In this document: piece after piece, positions 31,502-42,986 of the stretch
How positions within the stretch are numbered: position 1 is the first letter of the stretch
How the letters are laid out: the number at the start of each line of letters is the position of its first letter
Assembly: GCA_032768795.1 (NCBI GenBank)
Contig: CP136491.1
Coordinates: 1,798,001 to 1,862,000 of the forward strand
Reading direction: 5' to 3'
Length of the DNA stretch: 64,000 bases
Source of the DNA: Tremella fuciformis
Lineage: Eukaryota; Basidiomycota; Tremellomycetes; Tremellales; Tremellaceae
The notes under the pieces: generated by a model
What the model saw: the letters and a program-made list of their open reading frames with translations, nothing else
Database searches by the model: none
What the model was told of the DNA's origin: nothing
Translations under genes and position numbers: made by a program

Positions 31502-31816
31502 TAGTGTATAACAAGATCTTTTGGGATCCAGGACGATCTGTTTACCATGTAGCCTATGTACTGGAGATGCACATCTCAACCATGTAAGGTACTTGACTTC
31601 CACTCGCCACCCACGCTGATCATCGGTGTCCAGATGACGATCCCCCCACTTAAGATCTGAGGAAAGTTGCTGTTCGTATTGGCCATGAGGTATCTGGCAT
31701 CACCTTGTCTTGTTCTCCCTTTATCGACCTTGTGCTTGCGCTTTCGAGGCACAAATATCACTCCAGAGATGCGCTGAGACCACTATCCGGTTTTCGATTC
31801 GGGAGATAGCCCCAAC
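31502..31816. other. Intergenic region YME2 to PPR gene
   Basis: 315 bp between two same-strand genes. No TATA box, repeat or small ORF of note is seen. Confidence 0.35.
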
Positions 31817-34800
31817 ATGGGGGGAGGACCGATGATGCCTCCTCATCTCGGTCGGGGGGTATCCTCCTCGACCGTCCTGCACGTCCTCAGGCTGGTCAGC
31901 GCCGAGTATATCCCTCCTGTGCGACCACAAATCCCATCGAATCGCCATCTTGTCCACCGACTGCGCTCTGGACCGATCGGGCGAGTGGCAACGGTCGGCC
32001 AACTCCTTCACACAATTTGTAGCAAAGCTGATCGGGGACAGGATCAACGGCGTCCTTTCCTCACTCGACGCGCAATCTCCTCCACTACCACTCGCTACGC
32101 ATCTTCAGCGACGGCTCTACTGGAAGATGTCCAGCCTCATCACTCTCCGGCGCCAGCGCCATACTACGATCCCCCACGCTCCAGCTCATCTCGATCGCCC
32201 CGCCCCCTCTCGCCTTCCGGTCCCGATCCAACGTGGGCCAAACTCCCTCCCGAGTTCCCGTCCCCGGTCATCGACCGCTTCGCCACGGCCACTGCCTTCC
32301 GCATCGCTTTTTCAGATGCCGATCTCCAGCCGGCGCACCTGGGAACGTCCGATGTGCTCTCGCAGACTTTCCGCCTCTTCTTGCGAACTGCCGAGCCGTC
32401 GACATGGGCGTGGCTCAGCGGCCAACTGCGGCACCTCATCGCTATCGCCGGAGCGAACCCAGAAGAGATAGGTCCGAACGTGCTACCGCTCGCCATGACG
32501 ATCAGAGCCTACGCGCTCACACAGTTGGGGCAAATGGCAGAGGCCGAAGACTCGCTGCGGTATGCCCAGCATCAGGGACGGATAGCTGGACCGGGGTGTC
32601 ATGGCATCAGAGCTTTGGCGCTGGCTGACCTGGGATCGCCCAAGGCGGCTCAGCAGGAGCTCATGCTCATGCTCAAGCTGGCTATCCAAATTGATGCCCG
32701 ACCATCCGACCCCTTTGATCCGCTTGCCATGGATTGTCTTCAGGCTTTATGTCAGTCACTTCAAGCCCAAGAGGTGCGAGATGTTTTGATGGGGATACTC
32801 GATACTCCGCCCAGAGGGTTCCGCCGCCTCTTGCTCTCCGGGGCGGAAACGCCATTCACCCGACCTTTCTTCGATGTTTTGGCGAGCATAGGCGACCCTG
32901 TGCAATGGCTCGAGCAGAAGATCAATGCCGGTTTCCCCAAGGCCTTAGGGGGAATGACGCTTGTCTCCCTTCTTCGGCAGCCTGACCGTACGGATGACGC
33001 ACTGGCTGTCTACCGGCTTATGATGCAAGAAGCCGTTCTGGTCCCACATGGCGCACGTTTTCGGCTGGCGCGGGCTCTGCAAGATTCCGGCTCTGATGCG
33101 GATAGGGAGATTTGGTTGGAGCTAGAAGAAGTGCAGAGGCATCGAGGGCATGAAACATCGTCACTTGGGCGTCTCAGCGGCGGTGCCCAAGACGTCAAGT
33201 CGCCTCGGAATGCCTTGCGCGATGAGCTGAGAACTCTTTGCCATTTCGACCAGCTCGATGAAGCAGCAGCCATCTGGAGCAAGTTACTCAACGCGTATGA
33301 ACCAAGTCGGTCCGACTGTCTGGCATATGCGGCAGCTTTGGCGAAACAGCGAGATTCGAAGGCTGTGGTAGAGATCCTCGGGAGTCACTTTGGACCCGCC
33401 ATTCTGGAAGACCCTGCTGCTCTCGAGGTGCAGCTCGCAGCTCACGTCAATGCTCAAGAGGTCGAACTTGCGCAATCCGTATTCGACCTCCTCAGCACCC
33501 TGCGACCTTCTGTCAAATCTTACAATGCGATGCTTCAGCTTCACACTGCGCTTGGAAACATTGATGAGGCTGTTACGATGTTCGACGCTTTGCTGGACTC
33601 ACCTGTCGACGCCGACGTCGCCTCGTACACCATTCTGATATCTCTCTTCGCCCGCCAACGAGATGTGGAGAACGCCGAGCAAGCCTTCGACTCAATGAGG
33701 GCCGCAGGGTTGGAGCCCGATGGGATTGCATACGCAGCAATGCTCAACGCCTATGTGGAGGCGGCCAACTGGCAGGGCGCCGCGACTCGGTGGTCAGCGT
33801 TGCCGCGTCATTTGCAAACCGATCCCAACGTTGCAAACGTCATCCTCAAAGCCTTTGTGCTGCTCGCCTACCCCACACAACACATTCTGACTCTCTTCCG
33901 CGCAATCGCAAAGCCCACTGTTCACGACTGGGCATTGGCTATTCTCTCCGCCGCGGACAATGCGGATCTCGACACCGCTCGCGATCTCTTCGAGGAGATG
34001 ACCAGGCTGGCCGACCGTCGCGGATCTCGATCGCCTCGACCGAACGTGTACATCTACTCTATCCTTCTTCACGGATATATGCGCATCGGCGACGCCGAGT
34101 CTGCTCGCTCGGTGTACGACGAGATGCAGTCTCGGGGCATCGTGCCGTCCTCCGTTACATACGGCATGATCATAGCGACCTTTACAAATACCGGTAGCAT
34201 TAGTGGCTTGCAGAAAGCTCATGAGTTCGCCTCGACCATCCTAAATCGATCTATGGCCGAGAAGGCTGGTGCGAGAGGCAAGACCGCCGAGAACCTCGTT
34301 GGACCTCTCCTTGTGGCGTCTGGTCGTATACGCGATTTGGAAAGCGCGGAAGAATACTTCGACATGGGCACTGGGAACCACCCTCCGACCATTCCGATGT
34401 ACACCAAATTAATGGACGCTTATCGGAAAGCGGGTCAAGCTGATTCTGTCAAGGACATCTGGGGCAAGATCTACCAAGCCGCGAAGGAGAAGGTCTCTTA
34501 CGGTTCTCGTCTCGCCTTGACAAATGCTAAGGACGATGTCAAGTCGGCCAGAGCGAGTGCGACAGAGACAGTCCCGGGTCATCTCGCCAACAACAACAGC
34601 TTGTGCATCCCGCTTTCGATTGCCTTGGACACTTTCGCCTCTACCGGCAGATACGCCGACGTCCGACGCGTTTGGGGCCAGGTCAACGAGACTGGTCTGG
34701 GGCGTGATGCCGAAAACTACAATCACTACGCCGCCGCTCTGGCCAAGACGGGCGATATTGAAGGTGCCTTTGCGGTCGTCTCGAATATCCTGCTCCCTCG

Positions 34801-35428
34801 CTACGACGAGGTGTTGCAGAGGCGGGAAGCGGCGCAGCGGCCTCCTCCCGGCACACTCGTCCGCCAATCGCAATCCGACACGGCGCACGTCGAACACTTT
34901 GGTCTTCGCCCAGAGCTGAATGCAGCCAAGTCACCCGCAGATCTCCTCGGCGAACTCGGCGATAGTGACAATCCTCCTCATCGCCCACCAAATCGACGAC
35001 ATGAACAGCGCTTCCATATGGAGTCTGAGTCCGGTCGCGTCTTCCCTTCGGACTCTCCGATGCTGCCAGGCGTGGATCTTTTGAAAAGCTGGCGACCGAG
35101 CGATGTGCTCTGGCGACCGTCCCTCGCGACTATTGCCACCCTCGATCACGCGTACTCTCAACTGGAGGACGCCACCCAGCGCAGTCGGGCTTGGATGGCC
35201 GTGGCTTGGGACGAGAATGACAAGGACAAGGAAGAAGGCGATCAGGATATCAAGATGCGTTTCCCTGCATTCAACAACGTGCCCCTTCGGCGGCATTCCG
35301 ACGGCGAGATCGAAAAGAGGGGACCTCGAGCCATGTTGATGAGGCTCAATTCAAAGTATGCCCGGGTGGTCGGGCTGATCATGTTTCACAGGAGGAAGAG
35401 GCCCAGAGGTGCGGAGAGGGGCATGTAG
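31817..35428 (+). CDS. Mitochondrial pentatricopeptide repeat (PPR) protein, 1203 residues
   Basis: A single exon of 1203 codons, unusual among intron-rich neighbours. An Arg/Ser-rich, poorly conserved N-terminus (~100 residues) could serve as a mitochondrial presequence. Several PPR/TPR-like helical hairpins follow. The best are VKSYNAMLQLHTALGNIDEA, then DVASYTILISLFARQRDVEN, DGIAYAAMLNAYVEAANWQG, NVYIYSILLHGYMRIGDAES and SSVTYGMIIATFTNTGS. Fungal PPR proteins bind organellar mRNA or rRNA for stability and translation (established). The exact orthologue (for example Ccm1 or a Ppr-type factor) cannot be named from sequence reading. The start was chosen as the first ATG of the frame; a later start is possible. 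Confidence 0.85.
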   Translation: MGGGPMMPPHLGRGVSSSTVLHVLRLVSAEYIPPVRPQIPSNRHLVHRLRSGPIGRVATVGQLLHTICSKADRGQDQRRPFLTRRAISSTTTRYASSATALLEDVQPHHSPAPAPYYDPPRSSSSRSPRPLSPSGPDPTWAKLPPEFPSPVIDRFATATAFRIAFSDADLQPAHLGTSDVLSQTFRLFLRTAEPSTWAWLSGQLRHLIAIAGANPEEIGPNVLPLAMTIRAYALTQLGQMAEAEDSLRYAQHQGRIAGPGCHGIRALALADLGSPKAAQQELMLMLKLAIQIDARPSDPFDPLAMDCLQALCQSLQAQEVRDVLMGILDTPPRGFRRLLLSGAETPFTRPFFDVLASIGDPVQWLEQKINAGFPKALGGMTLVSLLRQPDRTDDALAVYRLMMQEAVLVPHGARFRLARALQDSGSDADREIWLELEEVQRHRGHETSSLGRLSGGAQDVKSPRNALRDELRTLCHFDQLDEAAAIWSKLLNAYEPSRSDCLAYAAALAKQRDSKAVVEILGSHFGPAILEDPAALEVQLAAHVNAQEVELAQSVFDLLSTLRPSVKSYNAMLQLHTALGNIDEAVTMFDALLDSPVDADVASYTILISLFARQRDVENAEQAFDSMRAAGLEPDGIAYAAMLNAYVEAANWQGAATRWSALPRHLQTDPNVANVILKAFVLLAYPTQHILTLFRAIAKPTVHDWALAILSAADNADLDTARDLFEEMTRLADRRGSRSPRPNVYIYSILLHGYMRIGDAESARSVYDEMQSRGIVPSSVTYGMIIATFTNTGSISGLQKAHEFASTILNRSMAEKAGARGKTAENLVGPLLVASGRIRDLESAEEYFDMGTGNHPPTIPMYTKLMDAYRKAGQADSVKDIWGKIYQAAKEKVSYGSRLALTNAKDDVKSARASATETVPGHLANNNSLCIPLSIALDTFASTGRYADVRRVWGQVNETGLGRDAENYNHYAAALAKTGDIEGAFAVVSNILLPRYDEVLQRREAAQRPPPGTLVRQSQSDTAHVEHFGLRPELNAAKSPADLLGELGDSDNPPHRPPNRRHEQRFHMESESGRVFPSDSPMLPGVDLLKSWRPSDVLWRPSLATIATLDHAYSQLEDATQRSRAWMAVAWDENDKDKEEGDQDIKMRFPAFNNVPLRRHSDGEIEKRGPRAMLMRLNSKYARVVGLIMFHRRKRPRGAERGM

Positions 35429-35692
35429 GCTACAACCAGCACACCATTGCATATACAGCATCTGTCACTCAATCCCATTCAATGCATTGTTCACAAACGT
35501 TACATATCTCTTGGGTCGACGTCATTCGGCGACTAAAAGTCGGGGACGCCGAGGACGGACACGTCGACTCTCTCTGCCTGTGTTTCGAACGTTTCTAACC
35601 TCGTCTTTGAGCTCGTTTCATCATCACATCTTTCGGATGGGCGCGGTCGGGCTTTCGAAGAGCCAACGGGCACCAGGCCGCCAGAGAGGAGC

Positions 35693-38600
35693 ATGACATT
35701 CATCCATGACTCGTCTTCCACCTCAGGATCCTCCTCCCTCCGACCCTTACCGGCCAAAATGTCCTCGGCGACCAACGGTACCGGCGCCGCTAACGCCATC
35801 GCTACGCGCTCCGTTACCCATGGCCACAGCCACGCCCACGCGCACAGTCATCGCACGCGGCCCCGCTCGCTCTCGCGCGAGTCGTCCTCTCCCTCTCCGC
35901 CGCCCAGCACGAGCCTAGGCCGGTCCAGCTCGCCGCGCTCCGCTCCGTCGCCTCGGGCGGGGCCGTCGCACCTCCCAGGACACGGCAGCAGGCCGAAGCG
36001 CACTTCCTTCTCGGGGCGCAATACTGTTTCCTCGTCTCAGACGAGAGCTCTGGGCGCCTCAAGCCGCCGTGCGCCGCTCGTGCGCCTCGAGACGGGCCAG
36101 CCGGCCCCGGGCTCGGCTATCTCGCTGGACGACGAGACGGAAGCCGGGGCGGACACGCAATACGGCGCCTCGGCAAGCAGTCCTGCTGGGCGCAGTGGGA
36201 GCGACGAAGAGCGGGACTGGTTTGTTAGTGCTCGAGGGGAGGATACGGAGGTCGATGATGGGCATGGTGCAATAGCAGGCCTGGAGGGACAGGAGAAACG
36301 AAGGAGCTTCACGTTCGCCGACATGGCACCCGAAGCTATGGACAGAGCGTGAGTTGTGGCTTTAACGGTGGAAGCTCATGCCAGCTCGACACCCACACCG
36401 GGACCAAGTCAACCAAGACAGTCGTTTCAGTCCCGAAGGCCGCCTCCTAGTCCGCACCATCCTCTACCGGCCTCATGGACGCTCCTCCCATGGCGACTGT
36501 TCGTGCGCCGCTCGCGTGCCGATAGGAAGGGCAAGTGTCGCGAGAACGACGGTTTCAGCATTACACGGAGGAACTGCGAGGACGGTCTTTTGCTTCTCGC
36601 TGTAGGGTATGGGGTGTACAAGCTCGTCGGCGCATGGGACGAGCGTGCACTAGCAGGAGGTGATACCCACCCACAGAAAGAGCTTGGAGCCTAGGGCTGA
36701 TCAGCAGAAATCTCCTTGCTCGTTGGATTGTCCATCATCTACAAGACAGTCAGACCGTCCACCAATGCGTCCAGGGCGAATACTCAACCGGGCACACCTA
36801 TCCCTCGGCCCCACTCGCCCGCCTCTGCCTCATTCCAGTATGCCCATACTCATGTGCGCGAGCGGTCTGGGCGGTCGTCCATGAACCACGGGAATCTATC
36901 GCATCTCGTCAATGGCCTCAGGGAGGGTTTTACCAAGCAGCCGTTGCCACCTGCAATTGATGAGGATCGTGCGGTGCTGCTCGAGCCACGAGGCTGTATC
37001 TGGGGCACAGAGGAAAGAGAGTATAGGTCAGCTTACCACACACGGTTGGCGGGGTCGCAAGCTGATGATCAGAGATGGGGTCGATGACGGTGCTCTGTTT
37101 GCTCTCCTCTTCGGACCCCTCATTGCGGCCGCAATGCTGCACTCGTCGCTGACTCAGCTGGTCGCGAATCCCGCCAACTCACTTCCACAAGATTGGGATG
37201 TTGAACCGCCCCTATATCTCCCGTCAACACCTATACGACATATCGACAACGCCGACCTGCCGCGCACAGAAGCGACTCTCGCCCTCTCCGCCTTGGCTAC
37301 GTCTCGTCGCAACCTCGTTCAACTCTTCACCCTCCTGTCCTTCGTTCTGCTCGTCCATCTGACCCGTTCGATGGTGCATGAGCACAAGTTGTGCAAATCC
37401 GGTCAACAACTTCCTACAGTCCCCTCGTCCGTGGCCCTAGAAAGAGAGGCCAGCGATCCTCACCGCGTTGCCACGAGCGTTATGGGGCTTTACTGGCTCA
37501 AGCGAGGCGAGTGGCGGCGTACAGGGAGTGTTGTCGGCTTTGCCTTTCTCGTCACGACTTGCTGTCTGGGAGTCAAGATCTGCACTGCTATCATTGGGAG
37601 AGGCGTATGGAGTGGTGAGCTGTGATCAGCCCTCCCGTGCGCAGCTCATAAGTAGACATGTCGCCGTCCGACATTGTTATCGCCACTCTGTTCTACCAGT
37701 TTAGTCTCTACGTCTGCGTCCGGCTGGCGAGGAAGGGCTTCACTCTTGGCGAACTCGGGGTCGTCTGTAATGCTGCTACGGCCTTGTTCATGGAGACCGT
37801 CAACCTCACGCGCATGAAGGTGAGCTTCCCGTCCACTGATCGGCTCCTCGACTGAGCGTAGATCGCCCTCATTGCCACACCATACATCAAAACCTATCGC
37901 CTGCCTACACCTTTGCTCACTTTCCAACTGGCTCTCATCCCCGGCAGTCTTCTCGCTGGTTTCCTGCTCTCGCCGCTGCTCGTCCTGTCCCGAACTCTGG
38001 CCCAGAAGCCTGCGCACCGACTTCGTTTTCCTCACGAGAAGCCAGTGCATCGGCGCCTGCTCGCACTAGGCTTCTATGGTGGCGCTGCCCTGGTATGCGG
38101 CGGTATCGTCGGAGTATGGGCCAAATGGTGTTTGGGCTGGCGAGACCCTTGGGTATGGGTCATCATGTTCCTGGTGGATGGCAAACGACCTTGGTCTCGG
38201 CCTGCCTTGATCAGCTACTGGGGAGCACTGGCCATGATCTCTGTTGCAGGGTGGAGCAGGCAACTCATTCGCGCTCGGAGGCACCGGCGCTATGTGGTCG
38301 GAGTCAGAGAAACCAATGGATCGTCGGCAGCTAACGGCACCGCCTCAGCAACCGATGCCAGTCTCAGCGGTGTCGCCAGTCAGATGATGGATGCCGCCGA
38401 CCAAAGGCTTCCCACGTTAAGCGTGAACGCGAGGAGAAAATTCTTTCACGCTCTAGCCGTGGTCATGTTCATTCCTGGCATCACGCTTGACGTATGTCAC
38501 CCTACCTTTTCGATACTCCTACTGATATTTAGCCGGCCTTCACGCACCTCTCGTTCTCGGTCGCCTTTGCCGCCTTCAACTTTGCCGAATATGTTCGGTA

Positions 38601-39197
38601 TTTTGCGCTGTGGCCTTTCGGCGTATCGGTCCACCTGTTTCTCAACGAGTTTCTGGATTCGAAGGACTCAGGTACGGCCATCTTGAGTCATTTTTACCTC
38701 CTCGCGGGATGCGCGTCTCCTCTGTGGCTAGAGGGGTGAGTTTCCTCCCCAATAAGCTGGTTTCCCGACTTATATCCAGGCGTAGTGAGATCTTGAGTGC
38801 TTTTGGGGTGATCTCATTGGGTATCGGCGATGCTTTGGTTCGTCGTCTCCCCTTCCCACCGAGCGGGGCATGGAGCTCATGACATAGGCATCGATAGTCG
38901 GCCGGCGTCTTGGGCATGTCAGGTGGTCGACATCGAGCGGCAAGACTGTCGAGGGGTCCGTGGCGTTCTTCGCCTCGGTACTCTTTTCAAGCATCGTGTT
39001 CTGGGCCTTTGGGCTCATCGCAACATTCAATGTCAGCTCATGAACCACGCTATGCCAGAGCCGAAGCTGACAACCAGATGGTCCCATTTGCTGTCACGAC
39101 GGCTCTGGTGACGCTTCTCGAGGCTTTCTCGGCTCAGAACGACAATCTCATTTTGCCCATATATGGCTGGGCAGTTGGCACACTGCTCGGCGTGTAA
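35693..39197 (+). CDS. SEC59: Dolichol kinase
   Basis: Ten exons: 35693-36348, 36385-36659, 36708-37026, 37073-37614, 37656-37819, 37862-38491, 38533-38735, 38780-38837, 38888-39031, 39078-39197. They encode 1036 residues; the introns are 36-50 nt. ATG 35759 is an alternative in-frame start. The first ~370 residues are a disordered Ser/Pro/Arg extension, unusually long for this enzyme. Many transmembrane segments follow. The C-terminal catalytic region has KFFHALAVVMFIPGI, FNFAEYVRYF, LSHFYLLAGCASPLW, GDALASIVGRRLG and GKTVEGSVAFF, the CTP-binding motif of dolichol kinases. The enzyme phosphorylates dolichol with CTP in the ER for N-glycosylation and GPI synthesis. Exon joins restore these motifs exactly. 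Confidence 0.92.
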
Positions 39198-39338
39198 GCA
39201 TGTGAATACGAAGTCATGAATCACGAATGAGGGGGCATGTGGCATATAACGAACAATGAGCATGAGACAGACATGCGGACATTGTGGATGAATCAATGCA
39301 AAAGTCATGCCAATGATGGATGCTCTAGCAGCAGGAGC

Positions 39339-41935
39339 TCAAAGCTTGAGCCGTTTGCCGTCTTCCCTGTCTCCCGAGCCTGACGCGCGCTTCTGGGCCT
39401 TGCCCGACTCTTTGGCTCCCTTCCCTACGACCGTCACTCCCTTGCCGCCCTTGACGAGACTCTTCAGCGCGTCTTCTTTCTCCTCTTTGGCGCTCTTGCG
39501 CTTCTTGCCATACAGCTCCGCAAGCTCCTCCAGCCGCTTGCCCTCGGCCTGCCTGTGCTTCCTCTTCTTCTGCCTCGCCCGCTGTTTCTCCTCGGGCGTC
39601 AGCTCGGAGCGCGCGACCAGCTCTTTCGCTCCGGCAGGCGCGGCCACCTCTTCGGGCGCCATGAGCGTCGCGCTGGTCGCGGTGGGCGGAAGCGCCGACT
39701 CGAGCGATGCTGTAGGGAGATTGGCCACAGTTGTGATCTGCGCCTTGGGGGCTTTCGGCACAAAGTGCAGGCTGCTGAGCGCGTCGAGCTTGTAGCATAT
39801 CTCGCCCCATACCCGGTCGATCTCTTCGTGCTCCGCGGACAGCTTGGCGTCGCGTGCGTCGACCCGCGCTGAGCCCGAGGCGGCAGCTTGGTATTCGTCC
39901 TCGTAGATCTGCGCAAGGGACTGCGTCGAGCGCGTGTCTTGCAGCTCGAAATATCGTGAGGGCAGGAAGGCCGTCGGCTCGTACGCACGTACGCGGACGA
40001 CCGAGTCAAAGTTGTTCTGCCACGTCAGCTGCCGTAGATTCACAGCCACGACCCGGGGGGACACACGTCAATGATACGCTGCTTGATGAGGTCCTCGAGG
40101 CTCTTGACCGCGTCCTCGGTGATCACGGGCACGACCTTGCCCACTTGTTCAAAGTCGAGGTCCTCCTCGAGGAGGGAGTTCTCCGGTCGGGCACGGGCAG
40201 ATGCCTCTCCTAGCAATGTCCAGTCTTTCGGCCCGACAGCTTGCTGTTCGAGCTCGGCTATCTGTTTCGCCAATGCCACCTGTTGCTTTTCGTGTGTGGA
40301 CAGGTCTGGTGTCAGATGATCCCAACTGCCATAGCGGGGTTGCTCTCACTCTGCGCCTCTGCACCATCCTCGTCGTCCGAGTCGAACAAGTCACCCTTCA
40401 CTCTCCCCATGACGCCTGACGCTTCTCCGCCTTCCTCGTCGTCGTCCGCCGGATCGTCCTGATCCATGTCTTCGTCGTCGTCGTCGGCAAACTGGACTCC
40501 CTTGCCCTTGCCTTTGGCCGCGTCTTTGCCCTTCCCCTTCGCAGCCGGCCCCGCCTTTCCCTTGCCCTTCTTGCCAGCAGCCGGAGCAGACCGCGGCGGA
40601 GCGAAGAAGTCCCCGTACATGACATCTGAGTAACCGTCAGTTCAGCAATGGGTAGTCCACCGAAGAGCTCACCGACATCCTCGTCTCCGCCACGAAGCAT
40701 TAACTCGCTCACATCGCCCAATTCTTCGTCGTCCTCATCCTCATCGCCGCCCAGACGGCCGCCAGAAACCCGATTCGCTTCTTGCTGTTCGGTCAGACGG
40801 TTGAAGTCGTCGATCGAGAAAAAGTCGTCGTCAAGTGTAGGGTGTCTCGGGCGAGGACGCGAAGGACCAGCCTGACCGAAGAAAGCATCTTCCTCGTCGT
40901 TTTCGGATTCCGCGTTCCCTTCTTCGTCTCCAGCCAGCAGGTCATCGTCGTCCTCTGAAAGGGCAGCGTCATCGTCGTCTTCCTCATCGTCTTCTTCCTC
41001 TCCGTCATCACTGTCCTCTTCTTCGTCTTCTTCCTCTCCGTCATCACTGTCCTCTTCTTCGTCTTCCTCATCTTCCTCTTCTGAGCCGGGTACTTCCCCT
41101 TCAAGCTCGGCGAATCGGGCGGCATCCTCGTCGTCTTCCCAGTCCACCTCCTCGGCAATGTCGCTGTCTTCTTCGTCTCCGCTGTCCTCGTCCTCCTCGT
41201 CATCCTCAGAGTCCTCCTCATCATCTTCGTCATCATCTTCCTCCTCATCCGAGTCCCCCTCTTCATCCTCGCTGTCGGTCGAGCCGCGATCCCCGAACAT
41301 GGCCTCAATCTCGTCAGAGTCATACTCCTCCCCTTGCTCCATCATCATCTTCTTAAACTCCTCGATGCTGATATCCTCATCACTTCCATCCTCCTCATCG
41401 TCTGTGCTCTCATCATCACCGCCCTCCTCGTCCTCCTCTTCCGGCGCAGCCACTTCGCCGACGGCTTTGCAAATACCGTCGGCTCTCAGCTCCAGCTGGG
41501 CCCATATCTGTTCGCTCTCGAGTCCCGCGACTGTGAGCTCCGACAGCGGTGTGTAAGGCAGAACCTCTTCGGGTTTTGGCTGAGGCGGCGGCGGCGGGGC
41601 TTTCGACTTGGCGAGTGTGGACGAGCGCAAGGCGATAGTTGGTGGTTGGAGTACGGAAAGGAGGAAGGGGTGAAGATGTGGGTGCGATTGGCTCTCGAGG
41701 GCGAGACCTGTATGTCAGTCCACAGCTTGAGGCGGCAAGAGCAGGTATATGCTGGATGACAACTATGGAACGCACCGAGGTCGAAAATGCTCTTGGTAGC
41801 TTGGAGGGCTAGAGCAGCTACGTTCTCGTCGCCAGGACCCGCCAGGAGGTGAGAGCGCGCTTCCAATGATTGGGACAGACCTTGCAGGCTGCCAGGTAGC
41901 GCGCCGTCCATCTTGTCACCGTTGATCGAAGGCAT
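39339..41935 (-). CDS. MPP10: U3 snoRNP protein Mpp10
   Basis: Exons on the minus strand 41935-41776, 41707-40673, 40625-40350, 40305-40067 and 40016-39339 encode 795 residues; the introns are 68, 47, 44 and 50 nt. The first ~150 residues include the N-terminal Mpp10 fold. A very long acidic tract (mostly Asp/Glu, about residues 130-330) follows, encoded by GAC/GAA-type repeats. The conserved half carries LDDDFFSIDDFNRLTEQ, VMYGDFFAPP, LSTHEKQQVALAKQIAELE, VGPKDWTLLGEASAR and FLPSRYFELQDTRSTQSLAQIYEDEY, all Mpp10 signatures. Mpp10 joins Imp3 and Imp4 in the small-subunit processome for 18S rRNA cleavage. The acidic tract is the likeliest place for length variation. Confidence 0.94.
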
Positions 41936-42037
41936 CGAGCTCAACGAAAGAATGACAGAAAACTCGCCAAAATCGTGTCACGTGGGACAATTTTTTGTAC
42001 AGCGATATAAACTTTTTTTGATCACCCCCGTAACACA

Positions 42038-42140
42038 TCTTCGGTAGTACAACGGTTAGTATATCCGCTTCTCATGAATGAGTGGCGTCTCGGTTGCCTT
42101 TGTGGCCGCGGGTGACCAGGGTTCAACTCCCTGCCGGAGA
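42038..42140 (+). tRNA. tRNA-Glu (anticodon CTC) with a 32-nt intron
   Basis: The acceptor strand TCTTCGG (42038-42044) pairs with CCGGAGA (42134-42140) with one T-G wobble. A four-pair D-stem follows. The anticodon stem TCCGC (42064-42068) pairs with GCGGG (42108-42112), with loop TT-CTC-A and anticodon CTC at 42071-42073. The T-arm CAGGG-TTCAACT-CCCTG is at 42117-42133. The 32-nt intron (42075-42106) lies in the canonical position after base 37. A T5 run follows (42142-42146), a Pol III terminator. A-box and B-box sequences are intact. It decodes GAG. Confidence 0.9.
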
Positions 42141-42986
42141 ATTTTTGTGCGTTCTTCTTGCCGAAGAGTGCATGCTGTTGGTGCTGGTGGTGCTCTGCGC
42201 CTTTTCTTTTGGTCTTCAGATCGTCCGGCAGCTTCGACTGACACTCGAAGCGCGAAAGGTGGCGAACCGAATTCGGTTGCAATTGCTAGACGAGTCGTGA
42301 TGCTGATGGCCGCCGCGATGTGACGGACGGTGATGGCGCTAAGATGCGATGGCGGCGTGTTTCGGCAGCAATAATACCAATCACGACTCGGTAAGCCGGC
42401 TGCTTGCCGAACGGAGCGCGGATGGACGAGCTCCGAAGTCCACATGAGATTTTTGAGAATACGACAGATGTACAGAGGCAGAATTGGGTGGGATTATGGG
42501 GATTGGGTCAAGACGGCGAGTGGCTCGGCATCTCCGACCATCTAGCCGAGCGGGCCGTGTCGAGCCCAATCGCATTGATTGCTCTTGCCCTCCGACACGC
42601 CCCAGTGCCGAATGCATCGGAATCTTCCTCGCAGAGAGCCGCCCAAGTGGCAGGAGGCGGCAGGCAGAAGCAGGAACCAGACGGGGCGTCGCAGTGAGCC
42701 TCGGGGGCTCGGGGGCGGTCAACGGACAGAGTTTATAAGAGAAAAAGAGCAGCTTCGGTCGGGCACACGGCTCTTTCGGGCCGGTCCTCACCCTGATCCT
42801 CTCTCTCTCTCTTGCTCTCTTGCTGTCTGCCCACTGGCCAAGGTCGACTGGTTCCCCTCCGTACCCCGCTTACTTCGGTAGCGTCGTTGTCTTTGTTACA
42901 TCTTCACCTCTATCGCATCTTGTATCGACCAGACCACATTCCACTTTGCAGAACCCACGGACCCGGCACATTCCCATAGAGACAAG
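42141..42986. promoter_or_regulatory. Intergenic region with TATA box and CT tract (aldolase promoter)
   Basis: 846 bp between the tRNA gene and the aldolase. A tttataag (TATA at 42734-42738) lies about 250 bp before the ATG. A (CT)n tract at ~42799-42812 lies between them, a common core-promoter and 5'UTR feature of fungi. A long or spliced 5'UTR is likely. No other gene is recognised. Confidence 0.5.

Noticed and set aside
40900..41300. CRISPR-like or structural minisatellite
   Set aside because: The GAC/GAA/TCC-type repetition is the coding sequence of the acidic tract of Mpp10.
41158..41556. Serine-rich plus-strand ORF
   Set aside because: It is the reverse-strand shadow of the Asp/Glu tract of MPP10.
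42141..42320. Second tRNA gene after tRNA-Glu
   Set aside because: No second acceptor/T-arm pair could be folded.
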